Below, piece by piece: positions 1 to 9,515 of a stretch of 64,000 bases of DNA (position 1 is its first letter; each line of letters begins with the position of its first letter). The DNA is from Haladaptatus salinisoli. GTDB lineage: Archaea; Halobacteriota; Halobacteria; Halobacteriales; Haladaptataceae. The position numbers and the translations under genes are program-made. The stretch is from positions 62,001-126,000 of the forward strand of contig NZ_CP085330.1 of assembly GCF_020614375.1 (NCBI RefSeq), given 5' to 3'. The notes beneath the pieces are model-generated. The model ran no database searches. It had not been told where the DNA came from and was given only the letters and a program-made list of their open reading frames with translations.

Positions 1-423
1 CGGCGTCGAGGAGCAGCGGGAGGAAGTAGTTGGCGAAGCCGAACAGCACGGGCGTGGCGAAGAAAAAGAGCATCGTGACGCCGTGCATCGTGAACAGGCC
101 GTTGTACGTCTCCGCGTCCCAAACGTCGACGCTGGAGGTAAAGAGCTCCGTCCGTATCATCATCGCGTCCATCCCGCCCCAGAAGAACGCGACCGAGCCG
201 AGGAGCAGGTAGAGCGCGCCGATGTCCTTGTGGTCGACCGTCGTGATCCATCTGACGAGTCCGGTCGGTTTGCCGTATCCGGTTTCGAAGCCGGTGACGT
301 ATCCTCCGTCGGCTTTGGCGTCGGGCGTGGTTTCCAAGTCTAACGAGCGAGCGATCCAGAGTGCGACCGCCACCAGCGCGAGTCCGAGCAGCGCACCGGC
401 GGCGGCCTGACCGAAGCGGTTCA
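1..423 (-). CDS. coxA: Haem-copper (cytochrome c) oxidase subunit I, N-terminal part, runs off the window
   Basis: The first 141 residues of an oxidase subunit I are present; the rest lies beyond base 1. A first hydrophobic helix (about residues 5-25) precedes the family signature TTVDHKDIG (61-69), which starts the conserved oxidase domain. Two further membrane helices follow. The motif FTMHG has His114, which in this family is an axial ligand of the low-spin haem. The start is the ATG at 423. It is a separate protein from the fused oxidase at 5.7-8.1 kb, so the genome carries at least two oxidases. The extra N-terminal helix before the signature is seen in several haloarchaeal oxidases. The oxidase type (aa3, ba3) cannot be told from this fragment. 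Confidence 0.9.
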
Positions 424-555
424 TTGTGGCGTGTGGAACGAGTTATCGTCGAGTGCTGGCGATGGTTTAACGCGATACGGTTCGTACTGCCGAGTTGGAA
501 GGGGCGTCCCTTAACCCTCGGGGCCATTCTCAGTATCTGAAAACGCGCTCGGGTT

Positions 556-957
556 TCAGATGGACTTCTCGATGGGCACTCCGACCACCGGATGGCTCGT
601 CTGCAGGAGCACCGACTGGGTGATGCTCCCGAACAACACCTTCTGGGCGGGGCTCCGCTTCTGGCTGAGGCCGATGACGATTTCGTCGGCGTCGAGGTCG
701 TCCGCGAGCGTGAGCAGGTCGTGCGCCGGGTCGGTCGCGTCGGTGTTCTGCTCCGTCTCGACGGTGCACGTCTCGGCGAGTCGGTCCTCGAACACCCCGA
801 GCGCCGCCCGCCCGTTCTCGACCTGCTCCTCGTCGTTCCCGCCGTGAAGCGAGTTCACCACGTACACGGTGTCGTCCTCGCCGAGTCGCGACCGAAGGTA
901 GTCGCAGATTCGCTCGCTCGTCTCCGCGGCGTCGGTTCCGGCGACGATGTGGGCCAT
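556..957 (-). CDS. UspA-family universal stress protein
   Basis: A 133-residue single-domain protein starting MAHIVAGTD, the usual beta-1 strand of the Usp Rossmann-like fold, and ending with a hydrophobic strand (HPVVGVPIE). Near the C-terminus GLSQKRSPAQKVLFGS resembles the ATP-binding G-x2-G-x9-G-S/T signature, but the second Gly is replaced, so nucleotide binding may be weak. I chose the ATG at 957 because the longer open frame upstream has no Usp-like sequence and is Arg/Pro rich. Usp proteins are soluble stress or adaptor proteins. It is divergent from the Sir2 gene. Confidence 0.85.
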   Translation of the reverse strand: MAHIVAGTDAAETSERICDYLRSRLGEDDTVYVVNSLHGGNDEEQVENGRAALGVFEDRLAETCTVETEQNTDATDPAHDLLTLADDLDADEIVIGLSQKRSPAQKVLFGSITQSVLLQTSHPVVGVPIEKSI

Positions 958-1127
958 ACGCGTGACAAGAACTGGCGGGGGTATAAACCGGACGGGAGAG
1001 GACGTGGCACATTCCTCGCTCGCTACAGGACTCGCGGGTGCCTCCGCGCGAGCGGTGCGTTCACCCTCGTTCGGCGGTCGCTCCTCGTTCCGTAGGATTA
1101 CTACGTCTCCGACGCGCACCGTCTCGC

Positions 1128-1880
1128 ATGGGCGCTGTCGCACGACTCGCGGAGTCCGTCCGCGAGGCCGACACGGTCGTCGCGCTGACCGGGGCCGGAA
1201 CGAGCACCGCGTCGGGGGTCCCCGACTTCCGGAGCGATTCGGGCGTCTGGAACCGATTCGACCCCGAGGATTTCCACTACCGCCGATTCCGGACGGACCC
1301 GGCGGGATTCTGGGCCGACCGCGTCGAACTCCACGAGACGATGTTCGGCGGCGATATCGAACCGAACCCCGCCCACGACGCGCTCGCCGAACTCGCGGAG
1401 GCCGGCCACCTGCACGCGATTCTCACGCAGAACACCGACGGCCTGCACGACGGGACGACGCCGGCGGAACTGATCGAACTGCACGGCAACGCCCACCGGG
1501 TCGTCTGCGAGGACTGCGGTCGCCGGGTCGACGCCGCTTCCGTGCGGAAGCGCGTCGAATCGGGAGAGCGCCCGCCGCGCTGCGAGGACTGCGGCGGCGT
1601 CTTCAAGCCCGACGTGGTGTTGTTCGGCGAGCGACTGGACGAACGCGACATCCGACGCGCCCGCGAACTCGCGAAGCGAGCCGACGCGTTCCTCGCCGTC
1701 GGTTCGTCGCTCAGCGTCGAACCCGCGGCGTCGTTGCCGAGAATCGCCGCCCGCTCCGGCGCGGTGCTGGCGGTCGTCAACCTCGACGAGACGCCCGTGA
1801 GCCCGATGGCCGACTTCGACGTGCGCGGCGACGTGACCGAGGTGCTTCCGAAACTCGCGGAGCGCGTCGGAGACGCGTGA
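1128..1880 (+). CDS. Sir2-family NAD-dependent protein deacylase
   Basis: A 250-residue sirtuin. NAD-binding GAGTS lies at 22-26, GVPDFRS at 30-36, TQNTDGLH at 100-107, and the catalytic His is His119 in ELHG. The zinc-binding module has four Cys at 127, 130, 152 and 155. The later GSSLSVEPA and NLDETP motifs complete the Rossmann fold. Known enzymes of the family remove acyl groups from lysines, consuming NAD and forming O-acyl-ADP-ribose and nicotinamide. Length is typical of a compact prokaryotic sirtuin. The ATG at 1128 directly precedes the conserved N-terminus; upstream sequence in the frame looks non-coding. The in vivo substrate is not visible. Confidence 0.93.
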   Translation: MGAVARLAESVREADTVVALTGAGTSTASGVPDFRSDSGVWNRFDPEDFHYRRFRTDPAGFWADRVELHETMFGGDIEPNPAHDALAELAEAGHLHAILTQNTDGLHDGTTPAELIELHGNAHRVVCEDCGRRVDAASVRKRVESGERPPRCEDCGGVFKPDVVLFGERLDERDIRRARELAKRADAFLAVGSSLSVEPAASLPRIAARSGAVLAVVNLDETPVSPMADFDVRGDVTEVLPKLAERVGDA

Positions 1881-2005
1881 GCGTCTGCGCGGTTCGGCTC
1901 GTTTTCGGCTCCTACCGCTCGGTCCGCCGCTCGCGCTCTTCGTCGGCCCTCCGCTCGACGGTCACTTACCCAACATTTTTGGCAGATTACCGGATGAGGG
2001 GTAGT

Positions 2006-4117
2006 ATGCCGGACGCGACGAAGCGACGAAAAGCCGTTCTCGACCGCTCTCCGGAGGAGCGAGAGCGTCGCGGACACTCGTCCGAGGACGTGCAGGCGGC
2101 GCTCCTCGACGTGATAGAACGCGGTAGCCGCGAGGAGAAGGTCTTCACCGACGTGGCGTTCCCCGAACTCGACCTCGACTACGCGGACATCGAGGGGGCG
2201 AACAAACATCCGGTCGTCTTCCGAAACTGCGCGTTCGAGGGGGTCCGCGCCGAGCACGCCGACGTGAAGGTGCCCGTCTCGTTCGAAGGCTGTACCGTCG
2301 ACGGTCTCGACCTCGAAGGCGCACGATTCGAGTACGACGCGACGTTCGCGGGGACGACGTTCACGGACGAAGTGGCGACGTTCGAGGCGCGCTTCGACCG
2401 CGACGCGGATTTCACCGGCGCGACGTTTTCGGCCCCGGTTATCGCGGACGAGACGCGCTTCGAGGACGACGCGAGCTTCGCCGACGCGACGTTCGAATCG
2501 ACGGCGTCGTTCCGCGGCGCGGAGTTCCACGGGAAGTCCAACGCGCTCGAGGACCACGCGTCGTTCGCCGGCGCGCGGTTCGAGGCGGAAGCGACGTTTC
2601 TCCAGTCCTCGTTCGAGTTCTCAACGTTCGCGGGCGCGAGATTCGCGGGTCCGGCGCGATTCCAGGAGGTCCGGTTCGACGGCGACGCAGACTTCTCGGA
2701 GGTCGCGTTCGAACGGGAAGCCGACTTCGACGAGGTGGACTTCGGACAGGACGCGACGTTCGAGGGAAGCGAGTTCCGCGGACTCGCCGTCTTCCGCGGC
2801 GCGGAGTTCGAAGGCGGCGCGCGCTCGCTGCAGGACGACGCCCGCTTCGTCGGCGTCGCGTTCCGCGACGACGCGGACTTCCGCGACACGCACTTCCGCG
2901 ACGCGAACTTCGACGACGCGCGGTTCGACGGCACCGCCGTCTTCGAGGAGGCGTGGTTCGACGCGGACGTCGATTTCCGTCGGGTCGAGTTCGCCCGAGA
3001 GGCCGACTTCGACGAGGCGCGATTCGCCGGCGACGCCGACTTTTCGGAGTCGGAGTTCCGCGCGCCCGCCGTCTTCCGCGGCGCGGAGTTCGAGGGGGAC
3101 GCGAACCACTTGGAGGACAACGCGACGTTCGCGGACGTCTGGTTCGCCGACGACGCGGACTTCGACAACGCGAAGTTCACGTCGGCGAACTTCCTGCGCA
3201 CCCGGTTCGGCGGCGTCGTCGATTTCTTCGGCGCGACGTTCGACGACCGAATCGACTTCCTCGCGGAGGCCATCGACGACGATACCTACGTCGACTTCAC
3301 CGACGCCAAAATCAAATCCGGCGTCGTCGAACAACCCGCGGACGAGTGGGTTCGCTACGATTTCACGCTCGCCAGCCTCGGCGACGTGACGCTCGACGCG
3401 GGCCACGACCGGGGCCACCGGAAACTGCTGGACTACTTCCGATTCTGCAAGACGGAGTTCAGCGAGTTCGACGGCTACGAGTTCGACTTCTCGGCGTACA
3501 CCGAGTACCTCGACCGCAACGACTGGCGACTCCACACGTTCGACGAGAACGCCGCGGAGTACGAGTACGCCGCGGCGATGACGCCCGAAACCGTCGAAAC
3601 GACGTATCTCAAGGCGAAGAACGCCGCGTCGGCGGGCGGTTACGTGAAGGCCGCCGGCGAGTTCCGCATCAAACGACAGCAGTACGCCCGCCGGAAACAC
3701 GTCGCCATCGTGCGGGACGCGAGCGCCGACGTCGGGTCGCGGTTCCGCAATCTGAGTCGCGCCGCCGAGAACTACTTCCTCGACGTCTCGTGCGGGCACG
3801 GGATGCGGCTCACCCGAATCATGGTGGTGTTCTTCGTCGCGCCGCTCTTTCCCGCGCTTCTGTACGCGTTCGGCGGGTCGCCGTTCCTGACCGACGCCGG
3901 CCAACTCGATTCGCTCTCCCAACTGGCGACGCCCGAGGGCCAATCCATCGCGTACAAGAACCTCCACTTCAGCTACATCACCTACCTCACCATCGGCTAC
4001 GGCGGCATCGGGCCGACCGGTGCGCTGGCGCGGCTGCTCGCCGGTCTCGAAGTGTACCTGAGCGTCATCCTCGGCGGGTTGTTCCTCTACGCGCTCGTGA
4101 AGCGCTCGGAGCTCTGA
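2006..4117 (+). CDS. Pentapeptide-repeat protein fused to a K+-channel-like two-helix pore
   Basis: A 703-residue protein. Residues about 50-440 are a long series of repeats of the A-x-F / A-D-F type (for example ADFDEARFAGDADF), expected to form a right-handed quadrilateral beta-helix. After a linker rich in Tyr and acidic residues (about 450-595), the C-terminus has one membrane helix (about 604-624), a pore loop with TIGYGG at 662-667, and a last helix (about 675-697). TIGYGG resembles the K+ selectivity filter TVGYGD. This is the Ion_trans_2 layout. The start is ATG 2006 (ATG 1994 also possible). The cytoplasmic repeat solenoid could gate the channel or tether it; ligand and ion selectivity are inference. 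Confidence 0.85.
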   Translation: MPDATKRRKAVLDRSPEERERRGHSSEDVQAALLDVIERGSREEKVFTDVAFPELDLDYADIEGANKHPVVFRNCAFEGVRAEHADVKVPVSFEGCTVDGLDLEGARFEYDATFAGTTFTDEVATFEARFDRDADFTGATFSAPVIADETRFEDDASFADATFESTASFRGAEFHGKSNALEDHASFAGARFEAEATFLQSSFEFSTFAGARFAGPARFQEVRFDGDADFSEVAFEREADFDEVDFGQDATFEGSEFRGLAVFRGAEFEGGARSLQDDARFVGVAFRDDADFRDTHFRDANFDDARFDGTAVFEEAWFDADVDFRRVEFAREADFDEARFAGDADFSESEFRAPAVFRGAEFEGDANHLEDNATFADVWFADDADFDNAKFTSANFLRTRFGGVVDFFGATFDDRIDFLAEAIDDDTYVDFTDAKIKSGVVEQPADEWVRYDFTLASLGDVTLDAGHDRGHRKLLDYFRFCKTEFSEFDGYEFDFSAYTEYLDRNDWRLHTFDENAAEYEYAAAMTPETVETTYLKAKNAASAGGYVKAAGEFRIKRQQYARRKHVAIVRDASADVGSRFRNLSRAAENYFLDVSCGHGMRLTRIMVVFFVAPLFPALLYAFGGSPFLTDAGQLDSLSQLATPEGQSIAYKNLHFSYITYLTIGYGGIGPTGALARLLAGLEVYLSVILGGLFLYALVKRSEL

Positions 4118-4174
4118 CCGTCCGACGCTCGGACGAAGGTATAAATCCTCGTTTCTCGAACCGGTAGCCGGACG

Positions 4175-4906
4175 ATGAAAAACGTTCTTTCGAGCATCGG
4201 AGTCGGGTCGGCGACGGTCGACACCGTCTTTCCCACCACGACCGTCGTCGCGGGCGAATCCATCGACGCGACCGTCGAAATCGAGGGCGGTTCCTCGGAG
4301 CAGCGGGTCGACGGCGTCTACTTCGCGCTGGTGACTCGCTACCGACAGAACGAGGGGAGTTCGAACGCCGTCGTCAGCGAGTTTCAGTTGACCGACGAGT
4401 TCACCGTCGAAGCCGGCGCGCACCGGACGATTCCGGTGACCGTCGAAATTCCGCCGGAGACCCCCGTCACGCTGGGCGACACCGACGTCTGGGTCGAAAC
4501 GGGGCTGGACATCGACTGGGCGCTCGACCCGAGCGACGAGGACGAGTTGCGGGTCGAACCCGGGCCGCACCTCGCGGCGCTCCACGCGGCGCTGACCGAC
4601 CTCGGTTTCGAGCGCCGTTCGGCCGAGACCATCACCGCCGAGTACACGCCGTTCGACCCGCCGCACGGGTTCGTTCAGCAGTTCGAGTACCGCCCGGTCG
4701 CCGGGGGGTACGCGGGACTGGACGAACTCGAACTCGTCTGTTCCCCGACCGACGGCCTGCAGGTGCTCGCGGAAGTCGACCGGCGAGGCGACCCGGTCAC
4801 CGACTGGGCGCGGTCGGACGAGCGGTGCTCCCGGTTCGAAATCGAGACGACGGACGAAAACGCGATCGCCGAGACGGTAGACGACGTTATCGAACGGTTC
4901 GTCTGA
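4175..4906 (+). CDS. Spo0M-family protein (sporulation-control-like arrestin-fold protein), copy 1
   Basis: A 243-residue protein of the SpoOM family: starts MKNVLSSIGVGSATVDTVFP, followed by a GESIDATVEIEGG strand and VDGVYFALVTRY, all typical of the arrestin-like beta-sandwich. The centre has the conserved VWVETGLDIDWALDP stretch. In bacteria Spo0M is linked to cell division, cytoskeleton and stress; no haloarchaeal role is established. A paralogue lies at 53325-54059 on the other strand. It begins 57 bases after the pentapeptide-channel gene, on the same strand, so they may be co-transcribed. Confidence 0.88.
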   Translation: MKNVLSSIGVGSATVDTVFPTTTVVAGESIDATVEIEGGSSEQRVDGVYFALVTRYRQNEGSSNAVVSEFQLTDEFTVEAGAHRTIPVTVEIPPETPVTLGDTDVWVETGLDIDWALDPSDEDELRVEPGPHLAALHAALTDLGFERRSAETITAEYTPFDPPHGFVQQFEYRPVAGGYAGLDELELVCSPTDGLQVLAEVDRRGDPVTDWARSDERCSRFEIETTDENAIAETVDDVIERFV

Positions 4907-4980
4907 GCCGGAATCGGTTCTCGAATCCCTCGTCGGACGAACGTTTATGCCGTTCGAAACGTAATTATAGAACGTTACAT

Positions 4981-5418
4981 ATGGCGTCGTCCGGTTACGT
5001 CGCGAGCGCCCTCGTGATGGGCTCCGTGCTGGTCGCGCTCGCGGTGGGGCTCATGCGCGGGCGAAACTGGAAGCGGTACCCGTTGGAGCGGCAAGAGCGC
5101 GATAGCGTCGCGGTTCTCCGAGGAGTCGCGTCGAACCCGACCGTCTGGGCGCTCGGGTTCGTCCTGTTCTCCCTCGTGGCCGGCGCGGGAGCCGTCCTCT
5201 TCGTCAGCGGCGCGTCGGTTCCGGCGTCGGTGCGACGGGCGGCGTGGCTTGCGGTCGTCGCCTCGGCGGTCGTGCTCGGCGGCGGCTACGTCCTCTGGGG
5301 GACGTACCAGTCGTCGCGCTATCGCGGACTGAACGGTGCGCAGGCGACCCTCGCGGCCCTCTGGGTCGGCGGCGCGCTGTTCGTTCTGGCCGTGATCTTC
5401 ACGCTCGTGACGGCTTAG
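4981..5418 (+). CDS. Conserved membrane protein next to the oxidase genes
   Basis: A 145-residue protein with four predicted membrane helices (about 7-26, 52-74, 83-104, 119-143) and a short polar loop between the first two. No catalytic motif is visible and I do not recognise the family with certainty; similar short membrane proteins sit beside haloarchaeal cox genes. The start is the ATG at 4981, just after an AT-rich stretch, consistent with a short-leader transcript. It converges on the subunit IV gene, sharing bases of the two stop codons (TTAG at 5415-5418). A role in oxidase assembly is inference from location only. Confidence 0.7.
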   Translation: MASSGYVASALVMGSVLVALAVGLMRGRNWKRYPLERQERDSVAVLRGVASNPTVWALGFVLFSLVAGAGAVLFVSGASVPASVRRAAWLAVVASAVVLGGGYVLWGTYQSSRYRGLNGAQATLAALWVGGALFVLAVIFTLVTA

Positions 5419-5675
5419 AGGATGGAGTAGGACGCCGCGAGCGTCAGCGCGAGCGCGGCGAGCAGCCCTCCGAGCACGACGAGCGCGACGGACCGCGGTT
5501 CGTACCTGAGGTGCTGGTAGTACCCCGCGACGAACAGCGCTTTCACGAACGACAGCGCGACGATGGCCGCGAAGCCGGTCCAGTACGCCACGTTCGCGAG
5601 TTCGACGAGCACCTGCGCCGTCGCCATCACGAACAGGATCACGTATATCGCCGCGTACAGTTTCGTCTTGGTCAT
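5415..5675 (-). CDS. Cytochrome c oxidase subunit IV-like small membrane protein
   Basis: An 86-residue protein with three hydrophobic helices, matching the prokaryotic COX4 (CyoD-like) family: helix 1 near 6-25, helix 2 with ALSFVKALFVAGYYQHLRYE, then a final helix. The segment with Lys, His and Leu-Arg-Tyr after helix 2 is the family's most conserved part. It starts two bases after the fused I/III gene ends (5678), so it is the last gene of the II - I/III - IV operon. This subunit is thought to help assembly or stability. Confidence 0.85.
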   Translation of the reverse strand: MTKTKLYAAIYVILFVMATAQVLVELANVAYWTGFAAIVALSFVKALFVAGYYQHLRYEPRSVALVVLGGLLAALALTLAASYSIL

Positions 5676-5677
5676 GG

Positions 5678-8116
5678 TCACAGGATGTAGAACAGCGGGA
5701 AGAGGAACAGCCAGACGATGTCCACGAAGTGCCAGTACAGCCCGAAGTACTCGACCGGCCGCTCGTCGTCCAGGTACGCCCCGCGCCGCGCCCGCGCGAG
5801 GAGATACAGCACGATGAACAGGCCGACGACGACGTGCGCCGCGTGCAGTCCGGTCGTCAGATAGAACGTGGACGTTCGGACGTTCGCGGAGAGCGTCAAC
5901 CCCTCGTGGAACAGTTCCTGCCATTCGAGCGCCTTGTTCGCGAGGAAGCCGACGCCGAGCAGGAAGGTGACGAGGAGGCTCGCCACGAGCCCCCGCCTGC
6001 TCCCCCGCTCCGCCGCCACGAGCGCCAGCACGACGCTGAAGCTACTCGTGAGCAGGAGGTAGGTGTTGACGAGTCCGGGGAGCGGGTCGTGCGGAACCGG
6101 ATGCCACTCGACCCACCCGTGAGCCACGCGGATGAAGACGTACGACCCGATGAACGCGCCGAACAGCACCACGTCCGAGGCGAGGAAAATCCACATGCCG
6201 AGTTTCGTGTTCTCCACGCCGTCGAAGGGCCAACTCTCGCCGAACGGCCCCTCCGCGACGCGGAACCGCTCGCGGGCCATCGAGACCAGCGCGAACGTCC
6301 CGAGCGCGAATCCGCCGGCGAGCGCGACGAGGTAGGCGGTGCCCGCCAGTCCGCCGGCGAGTCGGCCCCGTTCGAAGCCGGACAGGCCGAAGAACGCGAC
6401 GAACGCGGCAACGCCGACGACGAACGGCCAGACGCTCGCGTGGTCTTCGGCGTGACCGACGCCCGCCGTCCCCCCGTCCTCTCGGACTTCCGACGAGGTT
6501 CGGACGGCCGCGCTTTCGGTACCGCCGTCCGTCGCGCTCGGTTCGAACCGGAGCGACCCGCCGGAGAAACTCGGAACGCCCGGGAAGTTTTCGAGCGGCG
6601 GCGGCGAGGGAATCGCCCACTCCGTCGTGGTCGAGTACGCCCACGGGTTGTCGTCCGCGGTATCGCCGGCGACGAGGCTCTTCGAGAGGTTGTAGAACAT
6701 CACGAGGAACGAGACGCCGAGGACGAACGCGCCCACGGTGGCGAGGCGGTGCCACGGGACGAAGGCGGCGTCGTAGACGAAGTCGCGGCGCGGCGTCTCC
6801 CACGCGACGAACATGGGGAAGTAGAGGAGGTTGAACCCGACGAAGTACAGCGCGAAGTGAACCTTCCCGAGGAACTCGTCGTACATCCGCCCGGACATCT
6901 TCGGGAACCAGTAGTACAACCCGCCGACGAGCGCGGTTACCCCGCCGACCATCACGTAGTGGAAGTGCGCGACCACCCAGTAGGTTCCCCGGAACTCGTA
7001 GTCCAGGACGACCGCACCGAGGAAGACGCCCGTGATGCCGCCGACGATGAACAGCAACAGCGCGCCGAACGAGAAGAGGAAGGGCGTGGTAAATCGCACT
7101 CGCCCCTTTATCATCGTGTAGACGAGCGCGAACACCATCAGATCGAAGGGAAGCGAGATACCGATGGTCGTCGCCATGAACAGCGTCTTTATCTGGAGGT
7201 TGATGCTCGTCAGAAACATGTGGTGCATCCAGACCGTGAAACTCTGGAGCGCCACGAGAATCATCGCCAGGATGAACCACTTGCGCCCGACCAGTCGACG
7301 CCCGGTGAACGTCTGGAACGTCTCGGCCATCACGCCGAGCGCCGGGAAGAAGACGATGTACACCTCGGGGTGGCCGAAGAACCAGAACAGGTGCGCCCAG
7401 AGTATCGACCCGCCGGCGTCCGCCGCGAAGTAGGTCGTCCCGACGAGGCGGTCGGAGGCCAGGATGAGCAGCGCCGCCAGCAGCGCGGCGAACGCGAAGA
7501 GCATCATCCAGACGGTGAGCAGAATCGTCCACGAGAACAGGGGCATCTTCCAGAGCGTCATCCCCTCGGCGCGCATTCGGTGCATCGTCGTCAGGAAGTT
7601 GACCGACGAGACGGTGACAGAGGCGACGAACAGGATCAGCGCGAGCACCGCCGTCGAGGCCCCGACGTCCGGCGTGTAGACGGGGAGGTTGAGCGGGGCG
7701 TACATCGTCCAGCCCCCCGCCAGACTTCCGCCTTGGAAGAACGAGACGCCGAGGAGGAGCCCGGAGAAGAGGTAGAGCCAGTACGACAGCGCGTTGAGTC
7801 GCGGAAACGCGAGGTCTCTCGCGCCGAGTTGGAGGGGAACGACGTAGTTCGCGAACCCGAACGCGAACGGCGAGAGGAACCAGAATATCATGATGAGACC
7901 GTGCGTCGAGACGGCCTGATTGTACGACAGCGACGAGAGGATGCCAGCGCCCGGCGTCCACAACTGGAGGCGCATCAGGAGCGCCAGCGCGCCGCCGAAG
8001 ACGAGGAAGAACAGGGCGGTGATGGTGTACAGGATTCCCACGTCCTTGTGGTTCGTCGTGACGAGCCATCGTCGAACGGAACTCGTCGGCGGGAACGCGT
8101 CGTGGTCGTCTGTCAT
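5678..8116 (-). CDS. coxAC: Fused cytochrome c oxidase subunit I+III
   Basis: An 812-residue fusion. Residues 1 to about 510 are subunit [14 protein letters not shown] at the start, HGLIMIFWF with the low-spin haem His, GHPEVYI with the CuB His and the cross-linked Tyr, and HFHYVMVGG with the haem a3 and second low-spin haem His. A polar linker (about 515-590) rich in Gly, Ser and Asp follows. The C-terminal part (about 590-812) is a subunit III with paired helices and the ending [16 protein letters not shown]. The enzyme reduces O2 to water in the membrane and pumps protons. Its ATG overlaps the subunit II stop (ATGA), indicating translational coupling. Confidence 0.95.
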   Translation of the reverse strand: MTDDHDAFPPTSSVRRWLVTTNHKDVGILYTITALFFLVFGGALALLMRLQLWTPGAGILSSLSYNQAVSTHGLIMIFWFLSPFAFGFANYVVPLQLGARDLAFPRLNALSYWLYLFSGLLLGVSFFQGGSLAGGWTMYAPLNLPVYTPDVGASTAVLALILFVASVTVSSVNFLTTMHRMRAEGMTLWKMPLFSWTILLTVWMMLFAFAALLAALLILASDRLVGTTYFAADAGGSILWAHLFWFFGHPEVYIVFFPALGVMAETFQTFTGRRLVGRKWFILAMILVALQSFTVWMHHMFLTSINLQIKTLFMATTIGISLPFDLMVFALVYTMIKGRVRFTTPFLFSFGALLLFIVGGITGVFLGAVVLDYEFRGTYWVVAHFHYVMVGGVTALVGGLYYWFPKMSGRMYDEFLGKVHFALYFVGFNLLYFPMFVAWETPRRDFVYDAAFVPWHRLATVGAFVLGVSFLVMFYNLSKSLVAGDTADDNPWAYSTTTEWAIPSPPPLENFPGVPSFSGGSLRFEPSATDGGTESAAVRTSSEVREDGGTAGVGHAEDHASVWPFVVGVAAFVAFFGLSGFERGRLAGGLAGTAYLVALAGGFALGTFALVSMARERFRVAEGPFGESWPFDGVENTKLGMWIFLASDVVLFGAFIGSYVFIRVAHGWVEWHPVPHDPLPGLVNTYLLLTSSFSVVLALVAAERGSRRGLVASLLVTFLLGVGFLANKALEWQELFHEGLTLSANVRTSTFYLTTGLHAAHVVVGLFIVLYLLARARRGAYLDDERPVEYFGLYWHFVDIVWLFLFPLFYIL

Positions 8117-8865
8117 GGTATCGGGTTCGCGTTCGCGGCGGGCGCGGTGCTGTTCGCGTTACCGTCGGTCGTCGAATTGTTCGTGGTCGCGTACCACGCT
8201 CGGTACTCGTCCGGTTCCATCACGACGACTTCCGCCGTCATGTAGGAGTGGGCCGCCCCGCAGAGTTCGAAACAGCGCGCCTCGTGGGTTCCCGTCTCGT
8301 CCCCGACGAACCACGTGTCGGTCCGTTGCCCCGGAATCGCGTCGGTCTTCACCCGTAGCTCGGGGACGCCGAACGTGTGGAACACGTCGCTCGAGGTGAC
8401 GGTGAGTTTCACCGGCCGGTCGCGCGGAACCCGGAGCGTATCGCTCTCGTGCCCGTTCGGGTAGACGAACGTCCAACTGAACTGGGAGCCGACGACTTTC
8501 ACCTCCAGCGCGTTCTCCCGCGTCGCCGTCGAGTCGTCCTCGACGTAGAGGAGCGTCCCGTACGTCCAGAGGACGAGCGAGACGACGATGATGGCGGACA
8601 GCGAGAAGGAGTAGATCAGTTTTCGTCCGCCCTCGCTCTCGCTCGGAAGTTCGCCGAGTGCGGGCGGCGCGAACTCGTGCGACCCGTTGCCGTCTCGGTA
8701 CTTGTACGCGGCGTAGCACGCGTAGCCGATGACGACTGCGCCCACGAGAACGCCGAGGAGGAGGAAGACGCCGAAAATCTGCTGGAACACCTCTGCCCGC
8801 GTTCCGCGCGGGATGAGACCGCTTCCCTTTCCGTGCAGGGGTAGAAGACGGACGTACCCCACCAT
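8113..8865 (-). CDS. coxB: Cytochrome c oxidase subunit II (CuA domain)
   Basis: A 250-residue protein with two N-terminal membrane helices (about 28-55 and 84-106) and an external cupredoxin domain. CuA ligands are all present: His163 (VFHTF), Cys198, Cys202, His206 and Met209 in [12 protein letters not shown]. It accepts electrons from a donor (a halocyanin or cytochrome) and passes them to subunit I. The C-terminal tail is rich in Asn, Ala and Thr. I chose the ATG at 8865; an AAGGA lies 6-10 bases before it, and the open frame upstream (to 8976) looks non-coding. First gene of the oxidase operon. Confidence 0.92.
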   Translation of the reverse strand: MVGYVRLLPLHGKGSGLIPRGTRAEVFQQIFGVFLLLGVLVGAVVIGYACYAAYKYRDGNGSHEFAPPALGELPSESEGGRKLIYSFSLSAIIVVSLVLWTYGTLLYVEDDSTATRENALEVKVVGSQFSWTFVYPNGHESDTLRVPRDRPVKLTVTSSDVFHTFGVPELRVKTDAIPGQRTDTWFVGDETGTHEARCFELCGAAHSYMTAEVVVMEPDEYRAWYATTNNSTTDGNANSTAPAANANPIP

Positions 8866-8955
8866 CTCTTTATCCTTAATGATTTTCCATTTACTTAGCG
8901 GTTTCGGAAAAACTGGTCGGGAACGTTTTTGCCCCCTCACGTGGTAGAAATTGCC

Positions 8956-9483
8956 ATGGCTGATAATGACACACAAACCGTCGTGGACGTCGACGTCGGT
9001 GAGGAGGCCGCGGAACCGGACTTCGATACCCTCACCGGTATCGTCGTGGACGGACTCATCGGTGCCGTCGGCGGGTTGGTCGGCACGGCGGCCATGACGG
9101 CGGTGCTCCTGGTCGCGGCGACCATCGGCGCGTTCGACCTCAACTCGTTCACCACGCTGGCCGAACTCACCGGCACGGACGTCCTCCTGCCCGGCAATCC
9201 GGCGGCGGTCGGCTACCTCATCTTCCTCGCGGGCGGGATGGTGACGTGGCCGCTCCTGTTCGCCTCCATCGGCTCCTATCTACCGGGCGAGAAGTACGCC
9301 ACGAAGGGCGTGCCGTACGGATTCGTCCTCTGGACGGGCTTCTCGCTGGCGTTCTACGAGGGGTACGTCGGAACGTCGCTCGTGCTCTATCTCCTGCTCA
9401 CGCTGCTCGGCCACTTCGCCTACGGCTTCGCGCTCGGAGCCGTGTTCGACTACCTCTCGAAGCGGCCGACGACCTTGGTCTGA
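8956..9483 (+). CDS. Haloarchaeal membrane protein, probably DUF6789 family
   Basis: A 175-residue protein: an acidic N-terminal tail (residues 2-33) then four hydrophobic segments (about 38-60, 88-110, 120-140, 143-165). The Gly-rich first helix (IGAVGGLVGTAAMTA) and the GHFAYGFALGAVFDYL ending fit a haloarchaeal family often found beside oxidase genes. It is divergent from coxB, separated by about 90 bases that must hold both promoters. No enzymatic residues stand out. The family number is from memory and should be treated as probable. Confidence 0.75.
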   Translation: MADNDTQTVVDVDVGEEAAEPDFDTLTGIVVDGLIGAVGGLVGTAAMTAVLLVAATIGAFDLNSFTTLAELTGTDVLLPGNPAAVGYLIFLAGGMVTWPLLFASIGSYLPGEKYATKGVPYGFVLWTGFSLAFYEGYVGTSLVLYLLLTLLGHFAYGFALGAVFDYLSKRPTTLV

Positions 9484-9515
9484 GTCGTCCCCGCGCCCCC
9501 CGACTGACTCGCCCG

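Noticed and set aside
947..2005. Upstream extension of the pentapeptide-channel protein
   Set aside because: It overlaps the Sir2 gene in another frame and is Arg-rich without repeats; the real start is at 2006.
2300..3300. Tandem DNA similarity suggesting a repeat array
   Set aside because: It reflects the protein pentapeptide repeats and is not conserved enough at DNA level to be a separate feature.
5729..8245. An 838-residue open frame antisense to the fused oxidase
   Set aside because: The oxidase frame has all haem and copper ligands; the antisense translation is Arg/Glu-rich nonsense.
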